Origin: JACZYA01 sp965247455
Lineage (GTDB): Bacteria > Acidobacteriota > Terriglobia > Acidiferrales > 2-02-FULL-67-57
NCBI GenBank assembly: GCA_965247455.1
Contig: CBDFHE010000018.1
Coordinates: forward strand, 558,001-622,000
Reading direction: 5' to 3'
Length of the DNA stretch: 64,000 nucleotides
The position numbers and the translations under genes are program-made. Positions 1 through 9,107 of the stretch are shown here, in pieces. The notes below the pieces were generated by a model. It did no database searches. It worked only from the letters and a program-made list of their open reading frames with translations, and was not told the origin of the DNA. The stretch's first letter is position 1. Every line of letters begins with the position of its first letter.

Positions 1-28
1 GAACCCTGGGACACATCGGAGACCAAAG

Positions 29-1045
29 ATGTCAGGCACAGCCAATCTCTTTGAGCTGACCCGAACACTGGTGAACATCAATTCTGTTACGGGGAAGGAG
101 AAGGCGTGCGCGGAGTTTTTGTACGACTATCTAAAGAAACACAAATTTCAGGTTGAAGTCCAGACACTCGACTCTGAGCGATGGAATGTCTTTGGCTATC
201 ACGGTGACCCGGAGGTGGTTTTGAGCACCCACATGGATACGGTGGCGCCGTTCTTCGGAGTGGGAGAAGACGCGGAATTCATCTACGGGCGCGGCTCGTG
301 TGACGCGAAAGGCAGCTTAGCGTGTCAATTGGTAGCGGCGGAGCAACTCTTAGCTGAAGGGATAAAAGACTTTGGGTTGTTGTTTCTGGTCGGAGAGGAA
401 GCCATTAGCGATGGCGCCCGCGCCGCCAATCTGTCTTCTACAGAGACCCGGTACATCATTGTAGGAGAACCAACCCGCAACAAGTTGGTGGTGGGAACAA
501 AAGGTACTCTGCATCTGCGCATCCGAACAACAGGAAAGGCGGCGCACTCGGCCTATCCGCGCTTGGGAGAGTCGGCCATCGAAAAGCTGCTCGATTTGCT
601 GGCCGACCTGCGCGCACTCGATTTGCCTGTAGACCCCGTGCTCGGACCTGCCACGATGAATATCGGCACAATCTCCGGGGGGCGCGCCGCCAACATCACT
701 GCAAGCGAAGCTGAGGCGCAAATCCTCTGCCGTACTGTCGATGGATCAGGAGCGCTCCGGCAGAGAATAGAAGGCCTTTTGCAAGGTCGTTGCGAGTATG
801 AAGTTGTTCGGCAGGCGCCGCCCGTAAAACTGGAAAAGCTGGACGGCTTCGAGACAGATGTTGTGGCGTACACAACTGATGTGCCAAACCTCACTGGTTG
901 GGGCCGTCCGTTCCTGCTGGGGCCGGGTTCAATCGAAGTCGCGCACACGGACCACGAATGTGTCCGGAAAGCTGATCTGGTACAAGCAGTCGATCTCTAC
1001 TGCCGGATAGTGCGGGAACTGAAAGCTCGCGCACCAGGAGGGTGA
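29..1045 (+). CDS. M20 family metallo-deacylase, probable N-succinyl-diaminopimelate desuccinylase or ArgE/LysK-type enzyme
   Basis: A 338-residue zinc aminoacylase of the M20 family. All expected metal-site elements are visible: the H-x-D motif at about His68/Asp70, the bridging Asp92 in the CDAKG stretch, Glu123-Glu124 as catalytic base and ligand, a VGEPT segment near 145, and a late His in AHTDHE. A GGAG precedes ATG 29 by about 8 nt. It sits directly upstream of dapB, dapA, dapD and lysA, and because dapD makes a succinylated intermediate, a desuccinylase is exactly what the cluster needs; DapE is therefore the best guess. The EPT-NKLVVGTKG pattern also resembles LysK and ArgE relatives, so the acyl group is not proven. 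Confidence 0.8.
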   Translation: MSGTANLFELTRTLVNINSVTGKEKACAEFLYDYLKKHKFQVEVQTLDSERWNVFGYHGDPEVVLSTHMDTVAPFFGVGEDAEFIYGRGSCDAKGSLACQLVAAEQLLAEGIKDFGLLFLVGEEAISDGARAANLSSTETRYIIVGEPTRNKLVVGTKGTLHLRIRTTGKAAHSAYPRLGESAIEKLLDLLADLRALDLPVDPVLGPATMNIGTISGGRAANITASEAEAQILCRTVDGSGALRQRIEGLLQGRCEYEVVRQAPPVKLEKLDGFETDVVAYTTDVPNLTGWGRPFLLGPGSIEVAHTDHECVRKADLVQAVDLYCRIVRELKARAPGG

Positions 1046-1106
1046 GGCCCGCCTGAGATCATGAATGAAGTTTGAAGTCTGAGTCTTAGGTACCGCTTCG
1101 AGTGAG

Positions 1107-1826
1107 ATGGATACTTCGCGTGCTCTGAATGTAGCTCTGTTGGGTCACGGCAAGATGGGCAAGCTGATCGCTCAGCTCGCTGCCCAGCGTGGCATGCAGG
1201 TGCAGCAGATACTGAGATCGGAAACAAACCGCGAAGGAGCGGGAATCACTGAGCACAGTTTTCAAGGTATCGATGTCTGCTTGGACTTCACGACGCCCGC
1301 AGCGGTGGTGGAGAACATCCGCCGGGTTGCGGGATGCGGCTGCAATCTGGTGGTGGGGACGACCGGCTGGTACGAGCGGCTGGATGCAGTCCGCGAAATC
1401 ATCGAACGCTCCGGCGTGGGCATGGTTTATGCGCCGAACTTTTCGCTTGGCGTCCAGTTGTTCTACCGAATCGCGCGCGCCGCAGCAGAAATTTTCTCCG
1501 GTTTTCCCGCGTTTGAACCGTACCTCACGGAGACGCACCATCGTTTCAAAAAAGATGCGCCCTCCGGCACGGCGCTGGAATTGAAACGGGAAGTTGAGCC
1601 GCACTTGCGCGACCGCGCGCTTCCCATTTCCAGTGTCCGCGCCGGCTATTTTCCGGGCATCCACGAGTTTGGCTTCGACTCTGAGGTGGAAACTCTCCTG
1701 GTGCGGCATACGGTGCGCACGCGACAGGTATTTGCCGAAGGAGCGCTGTATGCGGCGCGCTGGGTTGCAGGCCGAAAAGGTTTGTATCGTTTCGCGGACA
1801 TTTTGCAAGTCGAGGAGGTAGCATGA
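1107..1826 (+). CDS. dapB: 4-hydroxy-tetrahydrodipicolinate reductase DapB
   Basis: This protein reduces the DapA product with NAD(P)H in lysine and diaminopimelate synthesis in the cytoplasm. The N-terminal GHGKMG is the nucleotide-binding loop, and the signature ETHHRFKKDAPSGTAL is present near residue 140. At 239 residues it is about 30 shorter than the E. coli enzyme, as in several other phyla. Its TGA overlaps the ATG of dapA by 4 nt, so the two are translationally coupled. Identification is firm from the signature motif and the neighbours. Confidence 0.93.
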   Translation: MDTSRALNVALLGHGKMGKLIAQLAAQRGMQVQQILRSETNREGAGITEHSFQGIDVCLDFTTPAAVVENIRRVAGCGCNLVVGTTGWYERLDAVREIIERSGVGMVYAPNFSLGVQLFYRIARAAAEIFSGFPAFEPYLTETHHRFKKDAPSGTALELKREVEPHLRDRALPISSVRAGYFPGIHEFGFDSEVETLLVRHTVRTRQVFAEGALYAARWVAGRKGLYRFADILQVEEVA

Positions 1827-2761
1827 ACCTGGATATGCGAGGCTGTGGTACTGCGTTGGTAACCCCGTTCCGGCGAGACGGCTCGTTGGACGAACCTGCC
1901 CTGCGCCGCTTGGTGCAATTTCAACTCCGGGAGGGAATCGATTTCCTGGTTCCCTGCGGAACCACCGGCGAAACCCCTACGCTCGAACAGGAGGAACATC
2001 TGCAGGTCATTCGCGTGGTTGTCGAGGAGGCGGCGGGGCAAGTGCCCGTGCTGGCCGGGGCGGGCGGCAACAACACCCGCAAGGTTGTGAAGCTCATGCA
2101 GGAGGTGGCGCCGCTCGGCGTGCAGGGATTTGTTTCGGTGGCACCCTACTACAACAAGCCCACGCAGGAAGGATTCTATCAGCACTACAGAGCTATTGCC
2201 GAAGCAACCCATCTCCCCATTCTTCTCTACAATGTTCCTGGACGGACGGGATCCAACATCCAAGCACCGACCGTGGCGCGACTCTCAAAAATCCCGAACA
2301 TAATCGGCATCAAGGAAGCGTCCGGCAACATTACACAGCAGATGGAAATCCTGAACTCCGTTGAGCCCGGCTTTCGAGTATTTTCCGGGGATGACTCTTT
2401 CACTTTTCCCCTTATGGCTCTCGGGGGAGCCGGTGTGGTGTCTGTGGTCTCCAATGAAGCCCCCGACCTGATGACAAAGCTGACGCATTTAATGTTCGAG
2501 GGGAAATACCAGGAGGCGCGGAAGCTCAACGCTTATCTACTGCCCTTGATGCAAGCGAATTTCATTGAGACCAATCCGATTCCCGTCAAGGCCGCCTTAG
2601 CGATGATGGGTCTCATGGAAGAGGTCTATCGTCTGCCTTTGGTTCCTATGAGGCCGGACAACCGCGCCAAGCTCGAAAAACTGTTACGCACGATGGGACT
2701 GCTTTCACGGCAGAACACTCGGGACAGAATCGCGGAGGGAGTAGCCGAAAGAGTTTCCTGA
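1823..2761 (+). CDS. dapA: 4-hydroxy-tetrahydrodipicolinate synthase DapA
   Basis: A class I aldolase-type enzyme of 312 residues that condenses pyruvate with aspartate semialdehyde, the first step committed to lysine and diaminopimelate. It shows GTTGETPTL near residue 45, YYNKPTQEGFYQHY near 110 and the Schiff-base lysine in GIKEASGN near 163. The start ATG overlaps the dapB stop, and GGAGG lies 5 nt upstream. It is followed 95 nt later by the dapD start. Confidence 0.95.
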   Translation: MNLDMRGCGTALVTPFRRDGSLDEPALRRLVQFQLREGIDFLVPCGTTGETPTLEQEEHLQVIRVVVEEAAGQVPVLAGAGGNNTRKVVKLMQEVAPLGVQGFVSVAPYYNKPTQEGFYQHYRAIAEATHLPILLYNVPGRTGSNIQAPTVARLSKIPNIIGIKEASGNITQQMEILNSVEPGFRVFSGDDSFTFPLMALGGAGVVSVVSNEAPDLMTKLTHLMFEGKYQEARKLNAYLLPLMQANFIETNPIPVKAALAMMGLMEEVYRLPLVPMRPDNRAKLEKLLRTMGLLSRQNTRDRIAEGVAERVS

Positions 2762-2856
2762 CTGCCTGATTCTTGTGCCGGGGACAAGGTCGGTTGTGTA
2801 CCTGGCGCAAGAGAAAGGCAAGCAATGCATTGAGTCTCGCATCAAAGGATGCCGTC

Positions 2857-3696
2857 ATGGTTCAAGCAGCGAGGTTGCAGACCCGGATCGAAGAACTGTT
2901 CGCGCGCAAGGCCGATCAATTTGATGAGGAGTATTTCCAGGCGTTTGAGGAGCTGAAGGCAGCTCTGAACGAAGGGTGTATTCGAGCCAGCGAGCCGACC
3001 CCGGCCGGGTGGAAGGTCAACACCTGGGTCAAAAAAGGCATTCTCCTGGGGTTTCGCATCGGTCGGGTGGTTGAAATGCCCGTGACGGGCTTCACCTTTT
3101 GCGACAAGCACACCTTTCCCTTAAAGCAAATCTCGCGGGAGCAAGCGGTGCGTGTGGTCCCGGGAGGCTCTTCGGTCCGGGATGGCTGCTACATCGGGAA
3201 AGGCGTGACACTCATGCCCCCGATGTACATCAATGTGGGTGCCTACGTGGATGAGGGGACGATGATTGACTCGCACGCTTTGGTCGGTTCCTGTGCCCAG
3301 ATCGGCAAGCGTGTTCATCTGAGCGCCGGTACCCAGGTGGGCGGCGTACTGGAGCCGGTGGGAAGCTTTCCAGTCATCGTTGAGGACGATGTCTTGGTGG
3401 GAGGAAATTGCGGGATTTACGAGGGGACGCTTGTGGGGCAGGGCGCCGTACTGGCTGCCGGCACAATCCTAACTGGATCCACCCCAGTGTACGATTTGGT
3501 CCAGGGCAAAGTGTACCGGGGCGAAGGTGAAAAGCCGCTGGTGATTCCCCCGCGAGCGGTGGTTGTTCCCGGCGCGCGTGCAGTTGCAGCGCAGCGCGGC
3601 CAAGATTGGGGTCTGTCTCTCTACACCCCCGTTATCGTCAAATACCGAGACGCGAAGACGGACGAAGCCGTGCGGCTCGAGGAGCTACTGCGCTGA
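2857..3696 (+). CDS. dapD: 2,3,4,5-tetrahydropyridine-2,6-dicarboxylate N-succinyltransferase DapD
   Basis: This protein transfers succinyl from succinyl-CoA to tetrahydrodipicolinate. The C-terminal half is a left-handed beta-helix of hexapeptide repeats (for example VGAYVDEGTMIDSHALVGSCAQIG), typical of DapD trimers. An open frame extends 28 codons further upstream, but the ATG at 2857 is preceded by AAAGGA at good spacing and gives 279 residues, close to the family length of about 275. The upstream extension is rich in basic residues with no family match. Its presence says the lysine route here is the succinylase branch and not the direct DapL aminotransferase branch. Confidence 0.92.
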   Translation: MVQAARLQTRIEELFARKADQFDEEYFQAFEELKAALNEGCIRASEPTPAGWKVNTWVKKGILLGFRIGRVVEMPVTGFTFCDKHTFPLKQISREQAVRVVPGGSSVRDGCYIGKGVTLMPPMYINVGAYVDEGTMIDSHALVGSCAQIGKRVHLSAGTQVGGVLEPVGSFPVIVEDDVLVGGNCGIYEGTLVGQGAVLAAGTILTGSTPVYDLVQGKVYRGEGEKPLVIPPRAVVVPGARAVAAQRGQDWGLSLYTPVIVKYRDAKTDEAVRLEELLR

Positions 3697-3772
3697 CACG
3701 GCAAGGGCTTACGGTTGTGTTCCGGGGACACCAGGCCCTCCTTCGACCTGCAGTCGAATACCTTTTGGAGTG

Positions 3773-5014
3773 ATGAGATATTTCAACTACTGTGACGGCG
3801 AACTACATTGCGAAGATGTCCCAGTGGGGCGAATTGCCCGCCGTGTAGGGACACCCGTTTACATTTATAGCGCGGCGACAATAACCTGCAACTATCAACG
3901 GTTGGCCGTTTGCTTTCGGGGCGTACCTCATACCATTTGCTATTCCGTTAAGGCTAATTCCAACCTGACTGTGCTGCGCGAGCTGGTGGGATTGGGAGCG
4001 GGGTTCGACATTGTTTCCGGCGGCGAACTCCACCGGGTGCTGCGAGCAGGGGGAGAACCGGGCAAGATTGTCTTCTCGGGCGTGGGCAAGACACGAGAAG
4101 AGATTGATTATGCGTTGCGTCAGGATGTCCTTTTTCTAAACGTCGAATCTCTAGCCGAACTTGAAATGATTGCGGCACGCGCGCGACATTTCACTCGCTC
4201 GGCCCGCATAGCTGTAAGAATAAATCCCGATGTTGAGCCCCACACCCATCGTCATATCTCCACGGGAAAGCGGACTCACAAGTTCGGTATTCACTGGCAG
4301 GAGGCAATACCAATTTGCCAGCGGGCGACTGAACTAGCTGGCATCGAGTTTGTGGGCATCGGATGCCATATTGGCTCACAGATCACCTCGATTTCTCCCT
4401 TTGTAGAGGCCTTGCGCCGGCTGGAGGAATTGGCTGGGAGCTTGAGCGGGGCCGGGGTGCAGATTCGGTATTTGGACTTTGGCGGGGGCATTGGAATTCG
4501 CTATCAACAGGAAAAACCCGTGTCCCCAGCCACCTACGCTCGGCCTCTGAAGCAGGCCGCACGACGCCTAGGGTGCCACATCATTCTCGAGCCAGGACGT
4601 CTGGTTGTCGGCTCTGCGGGCATTCTCTTGACAAGTGTCATCTTGGAAAAGAAGGTGGCGCAGCAACGGTTTGTTGTGGTCGATGCGGCTATGAATGATT
4701 TTCTGCGTCCGGCTTTGTACGGCGCAACCCATCGTATCCTTCCCGTTGTTCGCCATCGCTCGGCCCGGCCCTCTCCAGCCGATGTCGTTGGTCCTGTTTG
4801 CGAGACAGCGGACTGCTTTGGACGCGGAATTTCTCTGCCACCACTTGCTTCCGGGCAATTCTTGGCTCTGATGGAGGTAGGGGCTTATGGGTTTGTGCTC
4901 GCGTCCAGCTATAACTCGCGACCGCGACCGGCCGAGGTCCTCGTTCGGGGGAATCGGTTCCAAGTAATCCGGCAGCGAGAGACCTGGAGAGACCTTATCC
5001 AAGGCGAGAGATGA
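3773..5014 (+). CDS. lysA: Diaminopimelate decarboxylase LysA
   Basis: A PLP-dependent alanine-racemase-fold decarboxylase that turns meso-diaminopimelate into lysine. The PLP lysine lies in YSVKANSN near residue 60, with HIGSQ and the glycine-rich LDFGGGIG loop in the barrel, and GPVCETADCFG supplying the second-subunit cysteine/aspartate. The frame is open from 3563, overlapping dapD, but ATG 3773 has TTTTGGAG just upstream and gives 413 residues, the normal size. It ends the lysine cluster; dapC and dapF equivalents are not in the window. Confidence 0.93.
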   Translation: MRYFNYCDGELHCEDVPVGRIARRVGTPVYIYSAATITCNYQRLAVCFRGVPHTICYSVKANSNLTVLRELVGLGAGFDIVSGGELHRVLRAGGEPGKIVFSGVGKTREEIDYALRQDVLFLNVESLAELEMIAARARHFTRSARIAVRINPDVEPHTHRHISTGKRTHKFGIHWQEAIPICQRATELAGIEFVGIGCHIGSQITSISPFVEALRRLEELAGSLSGAGVQIRYLDFGGGIGIRYQQEKPVSPATYARPLKQAARRLGCHIILEPGRLVVGSAGILLTSVILEKKVAQQRFVVVDAAMNDFLRPALYGATHRILPVVRHRSARPSPADVVGPVCETADCFGRGISLPPLASGQFLALMEVGAYGFVLASSYNSRPRPAEVLVRGNRFQVIRQRETWRDLIQGER

Positions 5015-5561
5015 GATCGATGGCATCGCTGCTCACTCTCGTTCCCTGTCAGCCAGTACTAGCCAGCTTCGCTTGTGCCGTCTTGAAAATCTCCGTTCGC
5101 TCACTCTTGGATATTGGCGTATTTTCATGCCCAGCAAAGACGAACGCGTGGAAAGCATTTTTCCGCCCACCCGTGCAAGCGCGCAGCTTGCGGGTGTGAA
5201 GCCGATGGAGAATCTCAGTGGCACGCTGCTCTTCCATGGAAGAACTCCGCCGATGATTCTGTTCCCGAGACTAAAATAAGTTTTTTTAGATAAAAGGCTT
5301 TTTGTAGAGCGCGACCTCACCTCTCAAATGCTGACTGTTCTAATTCGAGGTTCAGGCCCGCTCAGTTCGAACTCTTCTTGAGCCAAGCAAGACGCTGCCG
5401 CGTCGGTTGACTTCCCTCCATTCTCGCAATCCTACGAACCTTGCGACTTCCTTCCCTAGATCCCTTCACGCCCATCACTTCTACGTACACCGCCCGCACA
5501 CGGAAATCCCTGCCTGAGGATCTTGGGCACAGGCGTAAGAGGACGCGGAGTCATTTTCTTC
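5015..5561. other. Intergenic region between lysA and the arginine operon
   Basis: No recognisable gene was found on either strand; the short open frames look random. An imperfect hairpin is possible at about 5167-5198 (GCAAGC/GCTTGC stem extended by CCCAC/GGGTG with a bulge), but it lacks a following T-run. An AT-rich stretch with T-runs lies at 5275-5315 and could help end lysA transcription. Nothing else supported. Confidence 0.5.
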
Positions 5562-5590
5562 TTGACACCGGCGCGAAATGTATGTAAATA
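5562..5590 (+). promoter_or_regulatory. Sigma70-like promoter of the arginine operon
   Basis: TTGACA at 5562-5567 and TAAATA at 5585-5590 are separated by exactly 17 nt. The predicted transcription start, about 7 nt after the -10 box, falls at about 5597, immediately before the argR ATG at 5598. No Shine-Dalgarno sequence lies upstream of that ATG. Confidence 0.7.
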
Positions 5591-5612
5591 CAACGCTATG
5601 AATATATATTCT
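5579..5612. promoter_or_regulatory. Tandem ARG boxes (ArgR operator)
   Basis: Two palindromes follow each other: TGTAT-N4-ATACA at 5579-5592 and TGAAT-N4-ATTCT at 5599-5612, with centres 20 bp apart. The second fits the classical ARG box (TGAAT-W4-ATTCA) at all but one position. Paired ARG boxes about 21 bp apart are the known binding unit of hexameric ArgR. They cover the -10 box, the predicted start site and the first argR codons, so arginine-bound ArgR should block the whole operon including its own gene. Confidence 0.8.
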
Positions 5613-6056
5613 ATCCGCAAAAAGCAGCGCCACCGCCGGCTACTCGCGCTGCTCGGCCGGGAACAAATGCACACCCAGGAGCACCTGCGCTGCCGACTGG
5701 CGGCCATGCGCATTCGGGTCACCCAGGCGACCCTCTCTCGTGACATTAAGGAGCTCGGCTTAGCCCGCACGCCTGACGGCTACAAAGTGGTGGCCGCAGC
5801 CGAGCCCGTGCTACCCCCGCCGCCCCTGGCTCACTTGGTGCAGGAATTCGTCCGGGAGATTACCAAGGCCGGCCAGCTTCTGGTGTTAAAGACCATCCCG
5901 GGAAGCGCGCAACCCGTAGCGGCGTCGCTTGATGAGCAGAAGTGGAAGGACATCGCCGGAACGATTGCCGGCGACGACACCATCTTGGTGATCACCACGA
6001 ACCGCAAAATGTCGCGCCAGGTAAAGAACCGCTTGGTGGAGATGATCAAAGCATGA
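5598..6056 (+). CDS. argR: Arginine repressor ArgR
   Basis: A 152-residue arginine-responsive repressor. The N-terminal winged helix holds the typical QATLSRDIKELGLAR recognition segment near residues 40-55. The C-terminal oligomerisation and arginine-binding domain includes the IAGTIAGDDTILVI stretch, where the GDD is the arginine-contacting motif. ATG 5598 was chosen over an upstream open frame (from 5523) because it gives the normal family N-terminus. It is the first gene of the arg operon, and its stop overlaps the argC start by 4 nt. The ARG box covering its start codon implies autoregulation. Confidence 0.93.
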   Translation: MNIYSIRKKQRHRRLLALLGREQMHTQEHLRCRLAAMRIRVTQATLSRDIKELGLARTPDGYKVVAAAEPVLPPPPLAHLVQEFVREITKAGQLLVLKTIPGSAQPVAASLDEQKWKDIAGTIAGDDTILVITTNRKMSRQVKNRLVEMIKA

Positions 6057-7087
6057 GTGCACAGGTCCAACCCGCGATAGTAGGTGCGGCAGGGTATGCG
6101 GGATTCGAATTGACGAGGCTTCTGCTCCGACATCCGCGCGTGAAACCGCCGCTGTTGTTCACGCGAGAATCGCAGGCGCCCTCTGCTTACGCCGAACTGT
6201 TTCCCCACCTTGCGGGATGGGAGGAGCTGGCACTCGAGCCGTTTGCCTGGGGTAAGCTCTCAACCGGCGGCGTGGATGTGGTCTTTCTGGCCACGCCGCC
6301 CGAGGTCTCGCACGGGCTGGCACCGGAAGCAATCGAGCGCGGCTGCCGCGTGATTGACTTGAGCGGCGCCTGGCGCCTGCGCAGGCCTGAGCACCGGCAG
6401 GTCTATGGCCTCGAAGACAACCCCGCCCAGTCTGGGCTGCGGAGCCGCTGCTGCTACGGTCTCCCGGAACTCCATCGCCCAGCCCTGCTTCAGGCTGAGC
6501 TGGTCGCTAACCCCGGCTGCTACGCGACGGCGGCCATCCTGGCGCTGGCGCCCTTGGTGCAGGCCGGCGTGGTGGATCCGGGACGCGACATCATTTGCGA
6601 CGCCAAATCAGGCGTGAGCGGCGCGGGCAAGGAGCCAACCCCGACCACGCACTTCGTCGAGGTGGCGGACAATTTTCGCGCCTACACTCCCTTCACGCAT
6701 CGCCACACGGGCGAGATCCTCGAGCAGCTCGAGCTGCGCGCGCAGCAGTTTGTCTTCACGCCCCACTTGCTGCCGATCCCGCGCGGAATCTTCGCCAGTG
6801 TCTATGTGCCGCTGGCACGGAGCCTCGACAGCGCGGAGTTGGTCGAGATGGTGCGCGACTACTACCGTGACTCACCCTGGATTCGGCTGCAACGCAATGG
6901 GCGGCTGCCGGAATTGCAGTTCATACTGCACACCAACTTCTGCGACCTGGGCTTCGTAATCGATGCAGTGCGAGCGCGCTTGCTAGCGATCGCCTGCCTC
7001 GACAACTTGCTCAAAGGCGCGGCGGGGCAGGCGGTGCAGAACCTGAACCTGATGTACGGCTGGCCGGAGACGGAGGGGCTGAATTGA
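6053..7087 (+). CDS. argC: N-acetyl-gamma-glutamyl-phosphate reductase ArgC
   Basis: A 344-residue NADPH-dependent reductase, third step of arginine synthesis. The N-terminus VGAAGYAGFELTRLLLRHP is the family's nucleotide-binding start. The catalytic cysteine lies in ANPGCYATAAILAL near residue 155, and the GVSGAGKEPT segment follows. An open frame continues upstream within argR, but ATG 6053 overlaps the argR stop as ATGA and begins at the usual N-terminus. Its TGA overlaps the TTG start of argB. Confidence 0.94.
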   Translation: MSAQVQPAIVGAAGYAGFELTRLLLRHPRVKPPLLFTRESQAPSAYAELFPHLAGWEELALEPFAWGKLSTGGVDVVFLATPPEVSHGLAPEAIERGCRVIDLSGAWRLRRPEHRQVYGLEDNPAQSGLRSRCCYGLPELHRPALLQAELVANPGCYATAAILALAPLVQAGVVDPGRDIICDAKSGVSGAGKEPTPTTHFVEVADNFRAYTPFTHRHTGEILEQLELRAQQFVFTPHLLPIPRGIFASVYVPLARSLDSAELVEMVRDYYRDSPWIRLQRNGRLPELQFILHTNFCDLGFVIDAVRARLLAIACLDNLLKGAAGQAVQNLNLMYGWPETEGLN

Positions 7088-7875
7088 AAGTTGTGATCAA
7101 GCTGGGCGGGAAGACGCTGGACGACGCGGTCTTGCTCGACCACTGCGCTGCCGAAATCAGCGGGCTGGCGCATGCGGGGCACAACGTGCTGGTGGTACAC
7201 GGAGGCGGAGCCATGCTGACGCGAACTCTCCAAGCCCTTGGCTTCTCCAGCCAGTTTGTCGATGGCTTGCGGGTAACGGATGCGGCAACACGCGACGTCG
7301 CCGTGATGGTTCTGGCGGGGCTGCTGAACAAGCGCGTGGTAGCAGCGTTCACTCGCCAGGGTCAATTCGCCGTAGGTCTGTGTGGAGGCGATGGCGGGGC
7401 ATTCCGCGCTCGTAAACTGCGCGTAAGCCGAGACGCAAAAACCGACTTTGGCTTCGTCGGCGAAATTTGTGATGCCGACCTGCGTTGGATTGAAATGCTC
7501 TGGAGCCAACAGGCCGTCCCGGTGCTGGCCAGCGTAGCCCTGGGCTGGGACGCCGAGTACTACAACGTAAACGCCGACCACCTTGCGGCGGTTGCCGCCG
7601 GCGCGTGTGGGGCGGCGCGGCTGATTTTCTTGACCGACATGCCGGGCTTGTTGCACCCGGACGGCATGGTGATTCCGAGCGTGAGTGTCCGAGAGATTGA
7701 CCAACTCCTGGGAGAAGGAGTGGCCGCTGGTGGCATGGGGCCGAAGCTTCGGGGCTGCCGGGCTGCGCTGGAGTGGGGAGTGAAAGAAGTGGTCATCCTA
7801 CCCGCCGCGAAAGTTGGCTGTCTGCTGCAGGTCTTGAACGGCGGGGCCCCGCTGGGCACGCGGGTGGTGGCATGA
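7084..7875 (+). CDS. argB: Acetylglutamate kinase ArgB
   Basis: An amino-acid kinase-fold protein of 263 residues that phosphorylates N-acetylglutamate. It starts MKVVIKLGGKTL, with the phosphate-binding lysine and glycines, followed by VVHGGG near residue 40 and the NVNADHLAAVAAG segment. The start codon is TTG, overlapping the argC stop as TTGA, so translation probably depends on coupling. The 3' end overlaps argD by 4 nt. Confidence 0.93.
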   Translation: MKVVIKLGGKTLDDAVLLDHCAAEISGLAHAGHNVLVVHGGGAMLTRTLQALGFSSQFVDGLRVTDAATRDVAVMVLAGLLNKRVVAAFTRQGQFAVGLCGGDGGAFRARKLRVSRDAKTDFGFVGEICDADLRWIEMLWSQQAVPVLASVALGWDAEYYNVNADHLAAVAAGACGAARLIFLTDMPGLLHPDGMVIPSVSVREIDQLLGEGVAAGGMGPKLRGCRAALEWGVKEVVILPAAKVGCLLQVLNGGAPLGTRVVA

Positions 7876-9107
7876 ATCTGGCTTCCGTGGTGCGCGCGGA
7901 ATCGGCAGTTCTCATACCGACCTACGACCGCCACCGGGTGCTCTTCCGTCGCGGTCGCGGCTGCTATCTCTACGACGCGCGCGGGCGGCGCTACCTGGAC
8001 CTATTGAGTGGCATCGGGGTGAACGCGCTTGGCTATGCCCATCCGGCCATTTTGCGCACCTTGCACAGGCAAGCCAACCACCTCCTGCACGTATCGAATC
8101 TCTTTTTCCACGACTATCAGGCCCTGCTGGCGCAAAAACTAGCAAGAATCTCAGGCCTCCCGCGCGCCTTCTTCACCAACAGCGGCACGGAGGCCATCGA
8201 GGCTGCGTTCAAGTTGGCGCGGGTGTATGCTCGCTTGCACGGCGCCAACGGTCGGCGACCGCGCTACCGAGTGCTGGCGCTGGAGAATTCCTTCCACGGC
8301 CGTACTTTCGGCGCGCTGGCGGCGACGGGACAAACCAAGTACCGGCAGCCCTTCGCTCCTCTGATGCCGGGCGTGCGCTTCGTCCGCTTCAACGATTGCT
8401 CCGACCTGCGGCGCAAGTTTGACGGTAGCGTCTGCGCCGTCCTGCTGGAGCCGATTCAGGGCGAGGGCGGAATCCGCCCCGTAACTCGAGAGTTTTTGTC
8501 CCTGGCACGGAAACTCACCGAGCGGTCAAACACCGTTCTGATCGCCGACGAAATCCAGTCCGGGCTCGGTCGCACGGGACGCTGGTTTGCTTTTCAGCAC
8601 TACGGTGTCCAGCCCGACATCGTCGCCGTGGCCAAGCCGCTGGCGGCTGGCCTGCCTCTGGGCGCCATCTTGGCCCGGGAGCGCCTAGCCCGCGCCTTCT
8701 CGCCCGGTCTTCACGGCACCACCTTTGGGGGTGGCCCACTCGCCTGTGCCGTTGCCGCGGCCTTTCTGGAGACGCTGGAAAACGAACAGTTACTTGAGCG
8801 GGTTCGTGAGGTGGGAAGCTACTTCAAAAGCCGCTTGGAAAAACTGCAGCAAAAGCACGCAGTTATTCGCGAGGTGCGGGGTCTGGGCCTGATGCTCGGC
8901 GTCGAACTCACGCATCCCGGAAAGACCCTCGTGCGCCAGGCGCTCGCGCAGGGTCTGATTCTCAATTGCACGCACGACACCGTACTGCGCTTCCTGCCGC
9001 CCTACCTTGTCACTCGCAAGCAGGTGGACCAGGCGAGCGATATCCTGGACAGGCTCTTGACGCGTTGGAGACCAGAAACCAAAAAGCAAAGGAGACTCCG
9101 TGCCTAA
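7872..9107 (+). CDS. argD: Acetylornithine aminotransferase ArgD
   Basis: A class III PLP aminotransferase of 411 residues making N-acetylornithine. It shows NSGTEAIEAAFKLAR near residue 105, the FHGRTFGAL stretch, IADEIQSGLGRTG in the middle and the PLP lysine in VAVAKPLAAGLPLGA. ATG 7872 overlaps the argB stop. ArgD enzymes often also act as succinyl-diaminopimelate aminotransferase (DapC), which would fill the missing step of the lysine cluster next door; that double role is inference. Confidence 0.93.
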   Translation: MNLASVVRAESAVLIPTYDRHRVLFRRGRGCYLYDARGRRYLDLLSGIGVNALGYAHPAILRTLHRQANHLLHVSNLFFHDYQALLAQKLARISGLPRAFFTNSGTEAIEAAFKLARVYARLHGANGRRPRYRVLALENSFHGRTFGALAATGQTKYRQPFAPLMPGVRFVRFNDCSDLRRKFDGSVCAVLLEPIQGEGGIRPVTREFLSLARKLTERSNTVLIADEIQSGLGRTGRWFAFQHYGVQPDIVAVAKPLAAGLPLGAILARERLARAFSPGLHGTTFGGGPLACAVAAAFLETLENEQLLERVREVGSYFKSRLEKLQQKHAVIREVRGLGLMLGVELTHPGKTLVRQALAQGLILNCTHDTVLRFLPPYLVTRKQVDQASDILDRLLTRWRPETKKQRRLRA

